64,000 nucleotides of DNA from Variovorax paradoxus. Its GTDB lineage: Bacteria; Pseudomonadota; Gammaproteobacteria; Burkholderiales; Burkholderiaceae_C. Shown one piece after another: positions 8,742 through 18,418 of this stretch. Position numbers and translations under genes: made by a program. Location of the stretch: NCBI RefSeq assembly GCF_022009635.1, contig NZ_CP091716.1, positions 635,001 through 699,000 of the forward strand, in the 5' to 3' direction. Position 1 is the first letter of the stretch. Every line of letters begins with the position of its first letter. The notes below the pieces were generated by a model. It saw only the letters and a program-made list of their open reading frames with translations. It was not told where the DNA came from and ran no database searches.

Positions 8742-11705
8742 TCAGGTCGCCGAGAGGTGCTTGCCCACGATGCCCGCGAGTTCGAACATCGTCACCTGGT
8801 CCTTGCCGAACACCGGCTTAAGCTTGGCGTCGGCATTGATCGCGCGCTTGTTGGTCGCATCCTGCAGGCCGTTGGCCTTGATGTAGTCCCACAGCTTCTT
8901 GATGACCTCGGTGCGCGCCACCGGTTCGGCGCCGATCACCGCGGCCAGCGAGTCGCTGGGCTTCAGGCCCGCGCCGGGCTTGCGCGGCGCGGCGGCCTTC
9001 TTGGCTGCCGGGGCCTTCTTGGCGGCGGGCGTCTTCTTCGCCGCCACCTTCTTGGCCGCGGCCGTCTTGCCGGCGGGCGCGGCCTTGCCGAAGGTCTTGC
9101 GCGGCGGGAACTTGCTACCGCCTTCGCGCGGTGCAAATTCGAAGGTCACCTTGCCTTCTTCGGCGTTCCAGGTCAGGAAGGCCTTGAAGGCGCGGCGCGT
9201 GCGCATGCTCACGAACTTGTCGAGCAGGTCGGTCTTGCCGGTGGCCAGCAGCTTTTCCATCTGCGCGCGCTCCACCGGCTGCTGCAGGATGATCTTGCCG
9301 GTCTTGAAGGTGCAGGTGGGCGTGGGCTGCGCATTGGTCGGAACCGACTTCTCGCAGACGTAGTTGCTGCCGTGCTCGAACACCGGCGCGCCGCACACCG
9401 GGCACGGGCCCACGGTGTCCTGCTCGCTGAAGTCGACGATCTCGCCGGTGTCGGCGTTCTTGTCGTCGCCGAAGTCGAACTCCAGCTTCCAGTTCTTCGC
9501 CTCGTCGTCGAACTTGATGACGATCTCGGAGGTGAAGGGCCAGCCGGCCTTGGAGCGGAAGCCCTCCAGCGGGCCGATGTGCTTGTCGCGCAGCAGCGCC
9601 TCGGCCTCGGCCACCTCGAAGGTGCGCCCGGCCGGCGACTTGCCGAACGAGAAGCCGCAGGCGTCCTCGCCGGTGCCGCTCTTGCCGGTGCAGGCGTAGC
9701 GGCGGTAGTTCTCGCGCACGATGCCGCCGCAGTTGGGGCACGGCGTCTGCAGGGTGGCGTAGTCGCCCGGCACGGTGTCGCGGTCGTATTCCTTCGCCTT
9801 CTTGACGATGTGCTCCGTCATCTGGGCGATCTCGCGCATGAAGGCGTCGCGGCTGAGCGCGCCCTTCTCCATCTGCGCGAGCTTGTATTCCCACTCGCCG
9901 GTGAGCTCGGCCTTGGAGAGTTCTTCCACGCCCAGGCCGCGCAGCAGCGTCATGAGCTGGAAGGCCTTGGCCGTGGGAATCAGCTCGCGGCCCTCGCGCA
10001 GCATGTATTTTTCGGTGATCAGGCCTTCGATGGTGGCCGCGCGCGTGGCTGGCGTACCCAGGCCCTTTTCCTGCATGGCTTCGCGCAGCTCGTCGTCGTC
10101 GATGGTCTTGCCCGCGCCTTCCATCGCGCCCAGCAGCGTGGCTTCGGAGTAGCGCGCCGGCGGGCGCGTCTTCAGGCCCTTGGTGTCGGCCGATTCGGTC
10201 TTCACGATCTCGCCCGGCTTCACCGGCACGAGGCGCTTGCCGTCCTTGTCGTCTTCCTTCTCGTCGTCCTGGGCTTCCTTGCCGTAGATGGCGAGCCAGC
10301 CCGGCTTCACCAGCACCTTGCCGTCGGTGCGGAAGGGGTACTTCTTGCCGCCCTGCTCCACCGTGCTGATGCGCGTGGTCACCTGGTATTCGGCGCTCGG
10401 GAAGAACACCGACAGGAAGCGGCGCACCACGAAGTCGTACAGCTTCTGCTCGGCCTCGCTCAGGCCGCTGGGGGCCTGCAGCGTCGGGATGATGGCAAAG
10501 TGATCCGACACCTTGGCGTTGTCGAAGATGCGCTTGTTGGGCCGGACGTAGTTGCCGTCGACCGCCTGCTTGGCGAACGGGGCCAGGTGCTTCATGCCGC
10601 TGTTGGCGAGCATGCCCATGGTGTCCTTGACCACCGGCAGATAGTCTTCCGGCAGCGCGCGCGAATCGGTACGCGGGTAAGTCAGCGCCTTGTGGCGCTC
10701 GTACAGGCTCTGCGCCAGCGCGAGCGTGGTCTTGGCGCTGAAGCCGAAGCGGCCGTTGGCTTCGCGCTGCAGCGAAGTCAGGTCGAACAGCATCGGCGAA
10801 GCCTGCGTGGTGGGCTTGCTCTCTTCGGTGACGGTGGCGGGCTTGCCGCGCGCGGCATCGGCGATGGCGCGGGCTTCCTGCTCATTCCACACGCGATCGG
10901 CACGCTGCTCGGGGTCGGGCTCGCCGTTGGCCAAGAGCGGCGCGTTGGCCTTCTTCCAGTCGGGGTTGAACCACTTGCCCGGGTACTCGCCGGCCTCGGC
11001 CGCGAAGGTGCCGTGGATTTCCCAGTAGTCGCGCGAGACGAACTTGCGGATCTGTTCCTCGCGCTCCACCACCACCGAGAGCGTCGGCGTCTGCACGCGG
11101 CCCACGGTCGTGAGGAAGAAGCCGCCGTCGCGCGAATTGAATGCCGTCATGGCGCGCGTGCCGTTGATGCCCACCAGCCAGTCGGCTTCGGAGCGCGAGC
11201 GCGCGGCGTCGGCCAGGCCCTGCATCTGCTTTTCGGTGCGCAGCGCGTCGAAGCCGTCGCGGATGGCCTGCGGCGTCATCGATTGCAGCCACAGCCGCTT
11301 GACCGGCTTGTTCAGGCCCGACTTGCCGCCGGCGTACTGCTCGATCAGGCGGAAGATCAGCTCGCCCTCGCGGCCCGCGTCGCAGGCGTTGATGAGCTGC
11401 GTCACGTCCTTGCGCTTGGCCTGCTTGACCACCGCGTTCAGGCGCGTCTTGGTCTTGTCGACCGGCTTCAAGTCGAAGTGCGGTGGAATCACCGGCAGGT
11501 TGGCGAAGCTCCACTTGCCCCGCTTGACGTCGAATTCCTCGGGCGCCTGGATTTCGACCAGGTGACCGACCGCGCTGGTCACGACATAGCTGTCGTTCTC
11601 GAAATGCTCGTCATGTTTGTCGAATTTGCCGGCCACCGGCGTGAGGGCACGGACGATGTCCTGTGCCACCGACGGCTTTTCTGCGATTACCAACGTCTTT
11701 GTCAT
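8742..11705 (-). CDS. topB: DNA topoisomerase III with Lys/Ala-rich tail and C-terminal SWIB domain
   Basis: Type IA topoisomerase, 987 aa against about 650 for E. coli TopB. Order: Toprim domain (residues 1-150, with ACDAGREGELIFR at 108-120), the catalytic core with the active-site Tyr at about 343 in TYPRTDSRA, Cys4 zinc motifs from about residue 630 onward (CPNCGGIVRENYRRYAC; CPVCGAPVFEHGSNYVC), a histone-H1-like Lys/Ala/Pro tail at about 874-916 (AAKKTPAAKKAPAAKKAA), and a SWIB/MDM2-type domain at about 917-987 (VIKKLWDYIKANGLQD). It decatenates DNA by passing single strands. Its start is 85 bp from a divergent SET-methyltransferase gene. Lysine tail plus SWIB plus SET neighbour recalls chromatin-type modules. 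Confidence 0.95.
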   Translation of the reverse strand: MTKTLVIAEKPSVAQDIVRALTPVAGKFDKHDEHFENDSYVVTSAVGHLVEIQAPEEFDVKRGKWSFANLPVIPPHFDLKPVDKTKTRLNAVVKQAKRKDVTQLINACDAGREGELIFRLIEQYAGGKSGLNKPVKRLWLQSMTPQAIRDGFDALRTEKQMQGLADAARSRSEADWLVGINGTRAMTAFNSRDGGFFLTTVGRVQTPTLSVVVEREEQIRKFVSRDYWEIHGTFAAEAGEYPGKWFNPDWKKANAPLLANGEPDPEQRADRVWNEQEARAIADAARGKPATVTEESKPTTQASPMLFDLTSLQREANGRFGFSAKTTLALAQSLYERHKALTYPRTDSRALPEDYLPVVKDTMGMLANSGMKHLAPFAKQAVDGNYVRPNKRIFDNAKVSDHFAIIPTLQAPSGLSEAEQKLYDFVVRRFLSVFFPSAEYQVTTRISTVEQGGKKYPFRTDGKVLVKPGWLAIYGKEAQDDEKEDDKDGKRLVPVKPGEIVKTESADTKGLKTRPPARYSEATLLGAMEGAGKTIDDDELREAMQEKGLGTPATRAATIEGLITEKYMLREGRELIPTAKAFQLMTLLRGLGVEELSKAELTGEWEYKLAQMEKGALSRDAFMREIAQMTEHIVKKAKEYDRDTVPGDYATLQTPCPNCGGIVRENYRRYACTGKSGTGEDACGFSFGKSPAGRTFEVAEAEALLRDKHIGPLEGFRSKAGWPFTSEIVIKFDDEAKNWKLEFDFGDDKNADTGEIVDFSEQDTVGPCPVCGAPVFEHGSNYVCEKSVPTNAQPTPTCTFKTGKIILQQPVERAQMEKLLATGKTDLLDKFVSMRTRRAFKAFLTWNAEEGKVTFEFAPREGGSKFPPRKTFGKAAPAGKTAAAKKVAAKKTPAAKKAPAAKKAAAPRKPGAGLKPSDSLAAVIGAEPVARTEVIKKLWDYIKANGLQDATNKRAINADAKLKPVFGKDQVTMFELAGIVGKHLSAT

Positions 11706-11734
11706 CTATGGGCTCTCTATACTCTGCGGCTTCC

Positions 11735-11769
11735 CGCGTGCGCACGCGCACACGCGCATGTGTGCATAT
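11735..11769. repeat. 35-nt perfectly alternating pyrimidine/purine tract (Z-DNA-prone)
   Basis: Every base from C11735 to T11769 alternates pyrimidine and purine, with a CG/CA-rich core and no exceptions. Such (CG/CA)n tracts are the best Z-DNA formers under negative supercoiling. It fills nearly half of the 85 bp between the divergent starts of topB (11705) and the SET gene (11791), where both promoters must lie. The tract also contains short palindromes (GTGCGCAC). Confidence 0.8.
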
Positions 11770-11790
11770 TCAAACTAACAGACTTCGGCG

Positions 11791-12456
11791 ATGCCTTCCA
11801 AAACCCCACTTTCCGCCGGTCGCCGAATCCAGATGCGGCGCTCCGATGTCCACGGCAACGGCGTGTTCGCCGTGCAGGACCTGGCCGAAGGCGAAACGCT
11901 GATCGAATACAAAGGCGAGATCATCAGCTGGAAGGAGGCGCTGCGCCGCCATCCGCACGACCCGGCCCAGCCGAACCACACTTTCTACTTCCACATCGAC
12001 GACGGGCGTGTGATCGACGGCAACGTCAAGGGCAACGACGCGCGCTGGATCAACCACTCGTGCGAACCGAACTGCGAGGCGGACGAGGTCGATGGGCGCG
12101 TTTATATCAAGGCGCTGCGCAACATCGCCGCAGGCGAAGAGCTCAATTACGACTACGGCCTGATCATCGACGAGCCTTACACGCCGAAGCTTCTGTCCGA
12201 ATTTCCTTGCTGGTGCGGCTCCGAAGAGTGCCGCGGCACGCTGCTGACGCCCAAGGATGAGGACGAAGAAAAGAAAAAGAAGAAGAAAGACAAAAAGAAA
12301 GCCGAAAAGAAGAAGGCCGAGAAAAAAGAGGCTGAAAAGAAGGAAGCCAAGAAGGCCGAAAAGAAAGCCGGCAAGAAGGCTGAAAAGAAATCGGAAGCCA
12401 AGTCCGGGAAGGCGGAGAAAAAATCCGCCAAGAAGGACAAATCCGAGAAAGACTGA
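11791..12456 (+). CDS. SET domain-containing protein-lysine methyltransferase with charged Lys/Glu tail
   Basis: A 221-aa protein. The SET domain (about residues 12-150) shows VHGNGVFAVQDLAEGETLIEY, the pseudoknot residues INHSCEPNC (87-95) and ELNYDYG (117-123), and a post-SET Cys cluster CWCGSEEC (140-147). These are the SAM- and zinc-binding features of active protein-lysine methyltransferases. From residue 157 to the end the protein is almost only Lys, Glu, Ala and Asp, resembling histone-H1-like tails and probably disordered. It is divergent from the topoisomerase III gene, whose own lysine-rich tail is a candidate substrate. The BirA gene follows after 2 bp. Confidence 0.9.
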   Translation: MPSKTPLSAGRRIQMRRSDVHGNGVFAVQDLAEGETLIEYKGEIISWKEALRRHPHDPAQPNHTFYFHIDDGRVIDGNVKGNDARWINHSCEPNCEADEVDGRVYIKALRNIAAGEELNYDYGLIIDEPYTPKLLSEFPCWCGSEECRGTLLTPKDEDEEKKKKKKDKKKAEKKKAEKKEAEKKEAKKAEKKAGKKAEKKSEAKSGKAEKKSAKKDKSEKD

Positions 12457-12458
12457 GC

Positions 12459-13271
12459 ATGAGCAGCACCACCGCCGACTGGTTCGAAGACCGGATCGCC
12501 GCGGCGGTCGCCCCGCTGCTGCCCGGCTTCACGGTCGAGGCCGTGGCCGAGATCGACTCCACCAATACCGAGCTCATGCGCCGCGCGCGCGCCGGGCGTG
12601 TCGAGCCCGTGCTGCTCGTGGCCGAGCGCCAGACCGCGGGGCGCGGCCGGCTGGGGCGGCCGTGGCAAAGCGCGCCGCGGCAGGAAGCCTCGGCCTCGCT
12701 GGTGTTCTCGCTGGGCCTGCCGCTGGCGCCCGCCGACTGGTCGGGCCTGTCGCTGGCCGTGGGTGTCAGCGTGGCCGAAAGCCTCGACCCCACGGGCGTG
12801 CACAAGGTCGGGCTCAAGTGGCCCAACGACGTGTGGGTCAACGACAGCAAGCTGGCAGGCATCCTCATCGAGACCGCGCTGCCGTCCAATGGTCGGCCCG
12901 ATGCGTCGCGCTACCTCGTGATCGGCATCGGCCTGAACATCGGTGCGCGCGAGGCCGACGGCATGCGCACGCCGCCGGCCTGGCTGCGCCAGTGGCGCCC
13001 CGAGGCCAGCGCGCCCGAGGTGCTGGCCGAGCTGGCCCCGCCGCTGGTGCAGGCCGTGCTGGATTTCGAGGCACGCGGCTTCGCGCCCTTTGCCGAACGC
13101 TTTGCCGCGCGCGACGTGCTGCGCGGGCGTGAAGTGGCGCTCAGCGACGGCACCGCCGGCCTGTGCGAAGGCGTGGCCTGGGGCGGCGAGCTGCAGGTGC
13201 GCACCGACGCCGGGCTGCAGCTGATCTCGAGCGACGAAGTGAGCGTGCGCCCCCGCGGCATGTCTTTCTGA
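12459..13271 (+). CDS. birA: Biotin--[acetyl-CoA-carboxylase] ligase
   Basis: A 270-aa biotin protein ligase, which activates biotin with ATP and attaches it to the carrier lysine of acetyl-CoA carboxylase. Motifs: EIDSTNTELMRRA (31-43), RQTAGRGRLGRPW (57-69), GLKWPNDVWVNDSKLAGIL (118-136) and a C-terminal SH3-like part ending VSVRPRGMSF. It lacks the N-terminal DNA-binding domain of E. coli BirA, so it is the monofunctional type. It starts 2 bp after the SET gene stop, so the two are probably co-transcribed, and the small membrane protein gene follows 13 bp later. Confidence 0.92.
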   Translation: MSSTTADWFEDRIAAAVAPLLPGFTVEAVAEIDSTNTELMRRARAGRVEPVLLVAERQTAGRGRLGRPWQSAPRQEASASLVFSLGLPLAPADWSGLSLAVGVSVAESLDPTGVHKVGLKWPNDVWVNDSKLAGILIETALPSNGRPDASRYLVIGIGLNIGAREADGMRTPPAWLRQWRPEASAPEVLAELAPPLVQAVLDFEARGFAPFAERFAARDVLRGREVALSDGTAGLCEGVAWGGELQVRTDAGLQLISSDEVSVRPRGMSF

Positions 13272-13284
13272 CAGCCGACTCCGC

Positions 13285-13533
13285 ATGAAGCTGCGCCTGC
13301 TGCTCGTCGTCCTGCTGCTGGCCAACGCCGGCTACTTCTTGTGGGCGCGCGGCGATCTCGTCGGCTTCGGCCTGGCGCCCGCGGGGCTCAACGAGCGCGA
13401 GCCGCAGCGGCTGGCGCGGCAGATCCGGCCCGAGTGGCTGCAGATCCGCAAGGACGCGAAGCCTGCTGCGCCGGCCCCGGCGGCGGCGGCACCTGCGCCC
13501 TCGCCCGCTCCTGCGCCCGCCCCCTCCCCCTGA
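13285..13533 (+). CDS. Small membrane-anchored Pro/Ala-rich protein, 82 aa
   Basis: An N-terminal membrane segment (KLRLLLVVLLLANAGYFLWA) is followed by about 30 polar residues (EPQRLARQIRPEWLQIRKDA) and a C-terminal Pro/Ala repeat (PAPAAAAPAPSPAPAP). The first 55 residues resemble the start of SPOR-domain proteins found beside birA/coaX in Burkholderiales, but the frame stops inside the Pro/Ala linker and no SPOR domain follows. It could be a naturally short relative or a truncated one. It ends 6 bp before the convergent TctE gene. Confidence 0.55.
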   Translation: MKLRLLLVVLLLANAGYFLWARGDLVGFGLAPAGLNEREPQRLARQIRPEWLQIRKDAKPAAPAPAAAAPAPSPAPAPAPSP

Positions 13534-13539
13534 CCAGGC

Positions 13540-14982
13540 TCAGACAGGCGCCTCGGCTTCGAAGCGCACCGTGAAAAGCGCCCCCGGCGGATGCTTGCCG
13601 GGATGCGCATCCTCCAGCTTCACCAGCGCGCGATGCTGGTTCGCGATCTCGCGCACGATCGGCAGGCCCAGCCCCGAGCCGTCGGCCTCGTTGCCGAGCA
13701 CGCGGTAGAACGGCTCGAACACCAGCTCGCGGTCGGCTTCGGCGATGCCGGGGCCGTTGTCCTCCACCTGCAGCAGCAGCACATGGCCGAAGGGGTCGGC
13801 CAGCACGCGCACGGTGATCAGGCCGGGGCGCTCGGGCGTCGAGGGCGTGTAGTTCAGCGCGTTGTCGACGAGGTTGCGCACCAGCTCCTTCAGCAGCGTC
13901 TGGTTGCCGTCGAACATCACGCCCGGCGCGCCGGCCTCGGCGCCGTCGTAGCCGAGGTCGATGCGCTTCTCGATGGCGCGCGGCACCGCCTCGCGCACCA
14001 CCTCGATGGTGAGCCGCGCCAGGTCGCAGGGCTGGTGGTGCACGTTGGCGCTGTTGCCCTCGGCGCGCGCCAGCGACAGCAGTTGGTTCACCGTGTGCGT
14101 GGCGCGCTTGCTGGCGCGGCCGATCTGCTTGAGCGACTGCTTCAGCTCGTCGGCGTTGGCGCCTTCGCGCTGCGCCAGGTCGGCCTGCATGCGCAGGCCG
14201 GCGAGCGGCGTCTTCAGCTGGTGCGCCGCGTCGGCCAGGAAGCGCTTCTGCGTGCCGATCGAATCGTTGAGCTTGTCCAGCAGCTCGTTCACCGAAGACA
14301 CCAGCGGCACCACTTCGAGCGGCACCGACGATTCGTCCAGCGGGCTCAGGTCGCCGGGGCGCCGTTCGCGGATGCGCGCCTCCACCACCGACAGCGGCTT
14401 GATGCCGCGCACCAGCGCCAGCCAGATCAGCAGCACCGCCAGCGGCAGGATCGCGAACTGCGGCAGCAGCACGCCCTTGATGATCTCGGCGGCCAGCACC
14501 GACTGCTTCTCGCGCGTCTCGGCCAGCTGCAGCAGCGAGGGCGGCACGTCGTCGCTGCCGCTGGCCAGCCACATCGAGGCCACGCGCACCGGCAGGCCGT
14601 GCACGTCGCTGTTGTGCAGGAACACCTGGTTGGGCGGCAGCGGCTCGTCGAGGCCGGGCTGGGGAATGTCGCGTTCGCCGCTCAGCAGCGTGCCGTGGCC
14701 GTCGAGCAGCTGGTAGTAGACGTGGCCGGCATCGTCGGCCCGCAGGATCTCGCGCGCCGACTGCGAGAGCACGAACTGCGTATGCCCGTCCTTCACCGTC
14801 ACCAGCTCGGACAGCGCCTTCACGTTGTGCTCGAGCGCACGGTCGAAGGGCGCGTTGGCGATGCCCTGCGCCACCAGCCAGGTGACGCCGATGCTCACCG
14901 GCACCAGCAGCAGCAGCGGCGTGAGCATCCAGTCGAGGATCTCGCCGAACAGCGAGCGCTGCGCGCGCTGAAACAGCTTCAC
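13540..14982 (-). CDS. tctE: Sensor histidine kinase, TctE-like
   Basis: A 480-aa membrane kinase. Two membrane segments (about residues 20-40 and 170-192) flank a periplasmic sensor region. Then come HAMP-like linker sequence, the phospho-acceptor His 254 in AAHQLKTPLAGLRMQ, the N box LVRNLVDNALNYTPST, G1 VEDNGPGIAEADR and G2 GSGLGLPIVREIA. All catalytic boxes are intact. The start is a GTG at 14982. It lies 37 bp after the response-regulator gene and forms a standard pair with it. In related bacteria TctDE controls tricarboxylate uptake through Tct/Bug systems, which fits the two Bug genes a few kb away, though no tctCBA operon is present here. Confidence 0.88.
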   Translation of the reverse strand: MKLFQRAQRSLFGEILDWMLTPLLLLVPVSIGVTWLVAQGIANAPFDRALEHNVKALSELVTVKDGHTQFVLSQSAREILRADDAGHVYYQLLDGHGTLLSGERDIPQPGLDEPLPPNQVFLHNSDVHGLPVRVASMWLASGSDDVPPSLLQLAETREKQSVLAAEIIKGVLLPQFAILPLAVLLIWLALVRGIKPLSVVEARIRERRPGDLSPLDESSVPLEVVPLVSSVNELLDKLNDSIGTQKRFLADAAHQLKTPLAGLRMQADLAQREGANADELKQSLKQIGRASKRATHTVNQLLSLARAEGNSANVHHQPCDLARLTIEVVREAVPRAIEKRIDLGYDGAEAGAPGVMFDGNQTLLKELVRNLVDNALNYTPSTPERPGLITVRVLADPFGHVLLLQVEDNGPGIAEADRELVFEPFYRVLGNEADGSGLGLPIVREIANQHRALVKLEDAHPGKHPPGALFTVRFEAEAPV

Positions 14983-15019
14983 CGGGTTCGCCCCCAGTCT
15001 TCGCGCATGAAAAGGGGCA

Positions 15020-15694
<675 letters not shown>

Positions 15695-15760
15695 GCGCCA
15701 CCTCCGGCCGGTTCGGGCGCCGCGCCGGCGCCGTTCACATTTGTCTCTCTCTGGCGGAGT

Positions 15761-16246
15761 CTAGCCCGCTGTATAGGCTTCCAGTCCGATGGTTACCACG
15801 GTGGCGATGTCGTTGCCCACGCTGCTGCGGAACTCGCGCTCGGCCTGCGTCACCGCGCCGTGGAAGGCGTCGAGCCAGGCCAGTCCGTCGGCCGTGAACA
15901 GCACGCGGCGCGCCCGCGCGTCGAGCGGGTCGGGCCCGCGCGTGACCAGGCCCCAGGCCTCGCACTGATCCACCAAGGCGCCCATCGCCTGCTTGGTCAT
16001 GCCGGCGCGCTCGGCCAGTTCGGTGAGGCGCGAGCCCTCGCGCGCCAGGTGCCGCGTGATGTGGATGTGCGCCGCGCTCACCTGCGCGCGCGCCGCAAGG
16101 TTCGACAGCGCCAGCGGCACGTCCACGTCGTGCGCCATCAGCTCCAGCACGCGCTCGTCGAAGCGGCGCATCGCATGGCCCAGCAGGCGGCCCAGGTGGG
16201 TCTGCCGCCATGCGTCGGGATCGGTGGGAAAGGCGGCTTCGGTCAT
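15761..16246 (-). CDS. MarR family transcriptional regulator
   Basis: A 161-aa protein with a MarR winged helix: LSNLAARAQVSAAHIHITRH, LTELAERAGMTKQAMGALV, QCEAWGLVTRGPDPLDARA and RRVLFTADGLAWLDAF. The recognition helix and the beta-wing (GPDPLDARARRVLFT) are both visible. The start is the ATG at 16246. It diverges from recA with 145 bp between starts, so part of that region is its own promoter. No adjacent transporter or enzyme points to its ligand or target. Confidence 0.88.
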   Translation of the reverse strand: MTEAAFPTDPDAWRQTHLGRLLGHAMRRFDERVLELMAHDVDVPLALSNLAARAQVSAAHIHITRHLAREGSRLTELAERAGMTKQAMGALVDQCEAWGLVTRGPDPLDARARRVLFTADGLAWLDAFHGAVTQAEREFRSSVGNDIATVVTIGLEAYTAG

Positions 16247-16283
16247 GGCGTTAAATGGTAAAGCAAACTGACCAAAAAACGGG

Positions 16284-16311
16284 TTTACTCGAATCCATCA
16301 GCCCCTACACT
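16284..16311 (+). promoter_or_regulatory. Candidate sigma-70 promoter of recA
   Basis: TTTACT (16284-16289) and TACACT (16306-16311) are separated by 16 bp; each matches four of six consensus bases. The predicted start of transcription falls near 16318, inside the LexA-box candidate and about 75 bp before the recA ATG. Confidence 0.4.
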
Positions 16312-16312
16312 A

Positions 16313-16328
16313 CTGTTCAAGCATCCAG
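16313..16328. promoter_or_regulatory. Candidate LexA (SOS) box upstream of recA
   Basis: CTGT-N8-CCAG, preceded by TA, so the left half matches the TACTGT half-site perfectly and the right half differs by one base from ACAG. It overlaps the predicted recA transcription start, a position where LexA would block initiation. recA is the classical SOS gene, which raises the prior for this site. Confidence 0.5.
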
Positions 16329-16391
16329 CCTGTGGTTAAAAGCAGATGGATGAAGCCAGACACAAACCGTTGATATTCAAGGAGTTTCCAC

Positions 16392-17498
<1,107 letters not shown>

Positions 17499-17543
17499 GT
17501 CCCCGAGCGCGGACCCCTGCCGGGGCCGCGCGAGCGATCCCGC

Positions 17544-18005
17544 ATGGCATTCGACGCCCCGTCCCTCAAAGGCCGCGCACTGCGCCTGCTGAGCCAGCGC
17601 GAGCATTCGCGCTCGGAGCTGGAGCGCAAGCTCGCCAAGCATGAAGAAGAGCCCGGCACGCTGGCCAAGGCGCTCGACGAGCTGGCCGCCAAGGACTTCA
17701 TCAGCGAGCCGCGTGTGGTGGCCTCGGTGCTCAACCAGCGCGCGGCCCGCTCGGGCGCATTGCGCGTGAAGCAGGAACTGCAGGCCAAGGGCATCGCGCC
17801 CGAAGCCATCGCCGAGGCGGTGGCCAGCCTGCAGGAAACCGAAGTGGAGCGCGCCACCGCCCTCTGGCGACGACGCTTCGACGCACCGCCCGCCGACGCG
17901 AAGGAGCGGGCCAAGCAGATGCGATTCCTGATGGCGCGCGGGTTCTCGGGCGCCGTCGTGTCCAAGGTCCTGAGGAGCGACTTCGATGAAAACCACGAAG
18001 AGTGA
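17544..18005 (+). CDS. recX: Regulatory protein RecX
   Basis: A 153-aa three-helix-repeat protein: ALRLLSQREHSRSELERKLA, ALDELAAKDFISEPRVVASV, RVKQELQAKGIAPEAIAEAV, and a C-terminal unit with RARFLMARGFSG-like spacing (MRFLMARGFSGAVVSKVLR). RecX binds RecA filaments and limits their growth. The position just after recA is the usual one, and co-transcription is likely. Its last 20 bp overlap the following SRPBCC gene. Confidence 0.95.
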   Translation: MAFDAPSLKGRALRLLSQREHSRSELERKLAKHEEEPGTLAKALDELAAKDFISEPRVVASVLNQRAARSGALRVKQELQAKGIAPEAIAEAVASLQETEVERATALWRRRFDAPPADAKERAKQMRFLMARGFSGAVVSKVLRSDFDENHEE

Positions 18006-18417
18006 AGACAGTGCTGTCCAGTCCCGCGTCATCACGCAGCGCGTGGCCTGCGAATGGCGCCGCGCCTACGTGCTGGCGGCCGATCCGAAGCGCCTGCCCG
18101 ACTGGGCCAGCGGCCTTGCGAAGAGCGCTCTGGTGCCGCACGGCGACCACTGGATCGTGCGCACGCCCGAGAGCGGCGATGCCCGCATGCGCTTCGCGCC
18201 GCGCAACGACTTCGGCGTGCTCGACCACTGGGTCGCGCCCGAAGGCGTGCCCGAGGTCTATCTACCCTTTCGCGTGATCGGCGTCGGGCCGGACGCCTGC
18301 GAACTGCAGTTCACGCTGCTGCGACAGCCGCACATGGACGACGCGGCCTTCGAGCGCGACGCCGGCTGGATCGCGCGCGACCTGCAGTCGCTGCGCAGCC
18401 TGATCGAAGCGGACTGA
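17986..18417 (+). CDS. SRPBCC (START-like) family protein
   Basis: A 143-aa protein with the pattern of small polyketide-cyclase/START-like ligand-binding proteins: VACEWRRAYVLAADPKRLPD and WASGLAKSALVPHGDHWIV near the start, RFAPRNDFGVLDHWVAPEGV in the middle, and a long C-terminal helix FERDAGWIARDLQSLRSLIE. These domains form a hydrophobic cavity; many have no known ligand. The start at 17986 overlaps recX by 20 bp, so it belongs to the recA-recX transcript. Its role there is unknown. Confidence 0.75.
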   Translation: MKTTKSEDSAVQSRVITQRVACEWRRAYVLAADPKRLPDWASGLAKSALVPHGDHWIVRTPESGDARMRFAPRNDFGVLDHWVAPEGVPEVYLPFRVIGVGPDACELQFTLLRQPHMDDAAFERDAGWIARDLQSLRSLIEAD

Positions 18418-18418
18418 C

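Noticed and set aside
7914..12260. A 1448-residue open frame on the plus strand
   Set aside because: It is antisense to the second Bug gene and topB, has low-complexity Arg/His/Ala/Leu composition typical of GC-rich shadow frames, and matches no family. The overlapped genes have full domain sets.
12257..12456. Lysine-codon-rich stretch as a possible sequencing or slippage artefact
   Set aside because: It stays in frame with mixed AAA/AAG, GAA/GAG and GCC codons to a normal stop 2 bp before birA, as expected for a real charged tail.
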